Under the pieces are notes generated by a model. The model saw only the letters and a program-made list of their open reading frames with translations, was not told the DNA's origin and made no database searches. A program made the position numbers and the translations under genes. From CAZSLZ01 sp964607865 (GTDB taxonomy: Bacteria > Vulcanimicrobiota > JAJTBE01 > CAZSLZ01), in assembly GCA_964607865.1 (NCBI GenBank), contig CAZSLZ010000060.1, positions 1 through 18,696 on the forward strand: 18,696 bases of DNA, read 5' to 3'. Each line of letters begins with the position of its first letter. The first letter of the stretch is position 1. Of the stretch, positions 15,608 through 18,696 are shown piece by piece.

Positions 15608-16738
15608 ATGAAGGTGAAGTTAAGAAGCAGGTATGAACACAGAAATAATACCGATTTTAACTCGGCCAGGAATGACAGCAAGGGTACCTGGGGCCATAAA
15701 TATCAATTTCTTATGGATTATAATCTTAATGACGTGCCTTTGTTTTTAGAATTGAGATATGTAAAACCCAAGGATAGTAAGAAACCTGAAAGCCTGGAAA
15801 TGCAACAGTTGTATGCCGATATTGGCAAAAAACATAAGTTGAGGGCTGGCCGCCAGGAAATTATTCTGGGTAATGGCAGGTTGATAGCTCATCGCCCCTG
15901 GGGGGAGAAAGGGCTTAAATTTGACGGGTTAAGGTTCACCGCAGATGTAAATAAAATTAAAACTGATGTGATTGCCCTGAAGGAAGTACCTTATCATAAC
16001 CCCAATGCCAACGACAATTATCTTTATGGAGTTTATTCCAGCTGGAAGCCTAAGAAAAAAATGCTGGTGGATGGTTTCTTTTTGAATAAGTACGAAGAAA
16101 AGGGTGGTGTCGGCAGGGAGCTGAGTATTATAAGGGCCACCGGATTAAGGCATAAGAACGCCATGGGTGATTTTGGCTATGATCTTACTGGGGTTTATCA
16201 GTTTGGAAGAGATGGCACCAGGGGACGATCTGCATATGGCTTTATGTCAGAGTTGCAATATAAAATGAATAAGACAAAATGCAAACCCACTTTTGCAATT
16301 GGTTATGATTATTTGTCGGGTGATTCCAACCCAAATGACGGAACCACAAAAACTTATGATGTGTTCTATCAGAAAAACCATATATATTTTGGCTATATGG
16401 ATCTTATCGGTTACCGTAATGTAAGGGATTTGAACTTTTCTGCCAAGGTTTTTCCGTTGAAAAATTTCTATATTTATGGTGGGTACCATATGTTCAACCT
16501 GGCCCAGGCCCGGGATGCATGGTATAAAAAGAATGGTACTGTTTTTCTGCAGGACCCCACCGGTACCTGGGGAACCGATATGGGCAACGAACTTGATATA
16601 GAACTCAGGTATAATGCCAAGACTTTTGACATAAGAACCGGTTACAGTAAGTTTTATCCCGGCCAGTGTGTCAGAAACCTGAAAGGCAAAGCTGACCCTT
16701 CAGACTGGTATTTTATATCAGGAGAAGTTAAAATTTAA
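15608..16738 (+). pseudogene. Alginate-export-type outer membrane porin, barrel part
   Basis: 376 residues of an outer-membrane beta-barrel that resembles the AlgE-like alginate-export family. The alternating polar/aromatic strand pattern starts at once (KLRSRYEHRNNTDFN), and LRAGRQEIILGNGRLIAHRPW with GLKFDGLRF is the characteristic central segment (about 77-110). Later strands include TFAIGYDYLSGD and FYIYGGYHMF. The C-terminus is WYFISGEVKI, ending in Ile where Phe or Trp is common for barrel insertion. ATG 15608 has no Shine-Dalgarno and no signal peptide, so a product from it would stay in the cytoplasm. The true start is most likely 15393, by frame change at the A10 tract. Substrate is unknown, as this family covers porins for several acidic or neutral solutes. 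Confidence 0.8.
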
Positions 16739-16758
16739 TAGAAATAATTTGTTTTGAT

Positions 16759-16808
16759 AGATTGTCACACATCAGGATTCTGGTGTGTGGCAATCTTTTT
16801 GTTTTTTT
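16759..16808 (+). terminator. Rho-independent terminator after the porin gene
   Basis: A 17-bp stem with two G-T pairs (16759-16775 with 16780-16796) around the loop GATT, followed by a long T run broken once by G. It is the longest hairpin in the window. Confidence 0.9.
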
Positions 16809-16863
16809 AAAGGTATCGACGGCAAATGTCGTGAAGTTTAGCCGAAAATTTCAGGGTTAGCAT

Positions 16864-17421
16864 ATGAATTTCTGGACAATATTCTTTATAGCTGTGGGGC
16901 TTGCCATGGATGCTTTTGCCGTTTCAATTGCCAGCGGGCTGGAAATAAAGAAAATGAAAAAGAGATACGCTCTGAAAATAGCATTCTTTTTTGGGTTGTT
17001 TCAAGCTTTTATGCCTATCCTGGGTTGGTATTCCGGCAAACAGTTTTCTCATTTGTTTTCTCTTATTGACCATTGGATTGCATTTGGCCTGTTAAGTTTC
17101 ATTGGCATAAAAATGATTGTAGAATCGGGCAAGCTTGAAAAAGAAAAGGCTGACCCACTGAATATTTGCACTCTGTTTATCCTGTCACTTGCCACCAGCA
17201 TCGACGCCTTGGCTGTGGGTTTCAGCTATTCATTATTGAATGTGGATATACTGTTTCCTGTAATTGTTATTGGGCTGGTTACTTTTATCTTGTCGTTCTC
17301 TGGAGTGTATCTGGGCAAGAGTATCGGCCATTTCCATGAGAAGAAAATAGAGATGGCAGGGGGCATTATTTTAATAATTATTGGCCTGAAAATCTTAATT
17401 GAACATCTGTTTTTTAACTGA
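16864..17421 (+). CDS. mntP: Manganese efflux pump MntP
   Basis: A 185-residue inner-membrane protein with six predicted helices that exports Mn(II). It is built of two similar three-helix halves. Each half carries the family aspartate motif: GLAMDAFAVSIASG with D16 in helix 1, and ATSIDALAVGFS with D114 in helix 4; both are needed for transport in the E. coli protein. Length matches the family (about 185-190). The start has AGGG seven bases upstream. It is a single gene between a terminator and the promoter of the next gene. Only about 55 nt separate the upstream terminator from the ATG, too little for a full yybP-ykoY manganese riboswitch, so the control mode is unknown. Confidence 0.94.
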   Translation: MNFWTIFFIAVGLAMDAFAVSIASGLEIKKMKKRYALKIAFFFGLFQAFMPILGWYSGKQFSHLFSLIDHWIAFGLLSFIGIKMIVESGKLEKEKADPLNICTLFILSLATSIDALAVGFSYSLLNVDILFPVIVIGLVTFILSFSGVYLGKSIGHFHEKKIEMAGGIILIIIGLKILIEHLFFN

Positions 17422-17490
17422 TTGTAAGATTTAATTTATTCGAGAATTATTATTGTTTATTAATATTATAGAACCTTAATATTTGAAACA

Positions 17491-17519
17491 TAGACATTTA
17501 ATACAGTTTGAGTTATAAT
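17491..17519 (+). promoter_or_regulatory. Sigma70-type promoter for the EF-hand-like gene
   Basis: TAGACA (17491-17496, five of six), exactly 17 nt, then TATAAT (17514-17519). Transcription near 17526 gives a short leader holding GGGGAGG (17536-17542). This rules out the in-frame start at 17508, which overlaps the -10 box. Confidence 0.7.
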
Positions 17520-17549
17520 TATAATGATATGAAATGGGGAGGCAGATTT

Positions 17550-18617
17550 ATGAGAAAATTTTTTATTATTACATTGGCATTGTTACTGATGGTTTTCAGC
17601 TACCAGGTTGTTTTTGCCGGTGTGTCCGATTCAGAGAAAGAAATACCCAGGTTTGATTTAAACAAGGATGCGATAGCTGTGGGTAGTTTCGGGGGTTACT
17701 CCGGTTATGGCGGGTTCTGGGGTTTGAATGATTATTTTATTGGGTTGATGGGCCATTATTTTACCCTTGAGCAGATGAAGGAAATTGACAGGCAAATTCA
17801 GGATATAATGGGAATTACAGATAAAGCCTATAATTATTGCAGTGAAGGTGGAACAGGTTACTATTATAATACTGATACTGATTCCTGGACTTATTCAGGT
17901 GGCAGGGCAGGCAAAACCTATACGGAACTCATTGATAAAAGTTTCCTGATTGACATCGAAACAGCCCAGGTGGTAAGTGTTTTCAGCACCCGGAATGAAT
18001 CCGGTGTTCACAATTATGGTAACTTTTTCAACGGCAGTTATGCCCGGGGCCTTGTCGGAAAGAAGATGAAAATTGGAAATGTAAATTATTCCATAGTCGG
18101 CGCCAGGAACTGGTCCCCTATAGTTCTTGATCTTGATAACGATGGTATTGTAGATACCAACCGCAACGAATGGACTCCCCATGCTCCCGATTTCTATGGA
18201 GAAAGAACCGGTTATTTCGACCTTACCGGCGATAACCGGGTAGAATTCTGCGAATGGCTGGGCGCAAACGATGGGCTTCTGGTTATGCCTGATGCCAATG
18301 GAACCGTACGTGGCGCCAACGACCTGTTTGGGACTGCCGGCGGTTACAGTGATGGCTATGCAAAAATGTCCGAGGTTCTGGATGCCGATAAAAACGGTTG
18401 GGTGGAAGGAGCTGAGCTGGAGGGCTTGTATGTATGGCAGGACAAAAACTCCAATGCCAGTTGTGAAATAGAAGAGCTGACTCCTGTCAGTGAGTTGAAT
18501 ATTCAGAGAATTGCCACAACTCACAGGAATTTCGAGTCGGTTTACTACCGCGACGGAAGAGAATACAAAACCTGGGACTGGTGGCCCACCGGTTATGAAG
18601 TGATGAAAACCCGATAA
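17550..18617 (+). CDS. Secreted EF-hand-like calcium-binding protein
   Basis: 355 residues with a Sec signal peptide (MRKFFIITLALLLMVFSYQVVFA). The middle (about 30-185) is Gly/Tyr-rich and not recognised. From about 190 on it has the module often found in large RTX/hemolysin-type calcium-binding proteins: LDLDNDGIVD (from D194), FDLTGDNRVEF (from D224), WLGANDGLLVMPDANGTVRG, an NDLFG motif, DADKNGWVEGAELEGL (from D278) and VWQDKNSNASCEIEEL (from D298). The spaced Asp/Asn positions fit calcium loops, two of them imperfect. Here the module is stand-alone, with no glycine nonapeptides and with a Sec signal in place of a type I C-terminal signal. GGGGAGG seven bases before ATG 17550 sets the start. 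Function is unknown; an extracellular, calcium-dependent structural or adhesive role is a guess. Confidence 0.78.
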   Translation: MRKFFIITLALLLMVFSYQVVFAGVSDSEKEIPRFDLNKDAIAVGSFGGYSGYGGFWGLNDYFIGLMGHYFTLEQMKEIDRQIQDIMGITDKAYNYCSEGGTGYYYNTDTDSWTYSGGRAGKTYTELIDKSFLIDIETAQVVSVFSTRNESGVHNYGNFFNGSYARGLVGKKMKIGNVNYSIVGARNWSPIVLDLDNDGIVDTNRNEWTPHAPDFYGERTGYFDLTGDNRVEFCEWLGANDGLLVMPDANGTVRGANDLFGTAGGYSDGYAKMSEVLDADKNGWVEGAELEGLYVWQDKNSNASCEIEELTPVSELNIQRIATTHRNFESVYYRDGREYKTWDWWPTGYEVMKTR

Positions 18618-18638
18618 ACTCAGACAGTTTAATTCAAC

Positions 18639-18669
18639 AAATAGAAGGCAGTAAAAGCCTTCTATTTTT
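18639..18669 (+). terminator. Rho-independent terminator after the EF-hand-like gene
   Basis: An 11-bp stem (18639-18649 with 18657-18667) around a 7-nt loop, ending in a T tract. Confidence 0.9.
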
Positions 18670-18696
18670 ATATGTTTAATTTAATAATTGTTAACA

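Noticed and set aside
16809..16863. A yybP-ykoY manganese riboswitch before mntP.
   Set aside because: The space after the terminator is too short and the conserved core is not visible.

Overview
The window is about 18.7 kb of moderately AT-rich DNA from a Gram-negative bacterium that I cannot place in a genus. An outer membrane is implied by an alginate-export-type beta-barrel porin, by several Sec-signal proteins and by a type IV pilus retraction ATPase. Most genes stop with TAA, Shine-Dalgarno sites are clear, and Rho-independent terminators have long U-tracts. Gene phylogeny would be needed to name the lineage.

Layout. Positions 14-5614 lie on the minus strand as two transcription units. 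One is a beta-CASP metallo-beta-lactamase nuclease followed 12 nt later by a URO-D/MtaA-superfamily protein with an intact zinc-site pattern. The other is an unrecognised 577-aa AAA+ ATPase followed 16 nt later by pilT, with a terminator that begins in the pilT stop codon. An NrtR-like Nudix/winged-helix gene (plus strand) and a GT4 glycosyltransferase (minus strand) then converge with no base between their stop codons.

Positions 7909-18617 are all plus strand and mostly encode envelope or secreted proteins: a thioester alpha-2-macroglobulin (A2M) interrupted by one in-frame TAA; a secreted protein that resembles a peptidase-MA gluzincin with its catalytic and metal-binding residues lost; a CarD-family transcription factor with a small ankyrin protein; a short palindromic repeat element; an outer-membrane porin split at an A10 tract; the manganese exporter MntP; and a secreted EF-hand-like protein.

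The most notable points are the pairing of a thioester protease trap with a predicted pseudo-protease, two homopolymer tracts (C9 in pilT, A10 in the porin) that could switch gene expression or be sequence errors, a CarD whose strong Shine-Dalgarno is followed by no normal start codon, and the uncharacterised AAA+ partner of PilT. No rRNA, tRNA, CRISPR array or complete insertion sequence was seen.
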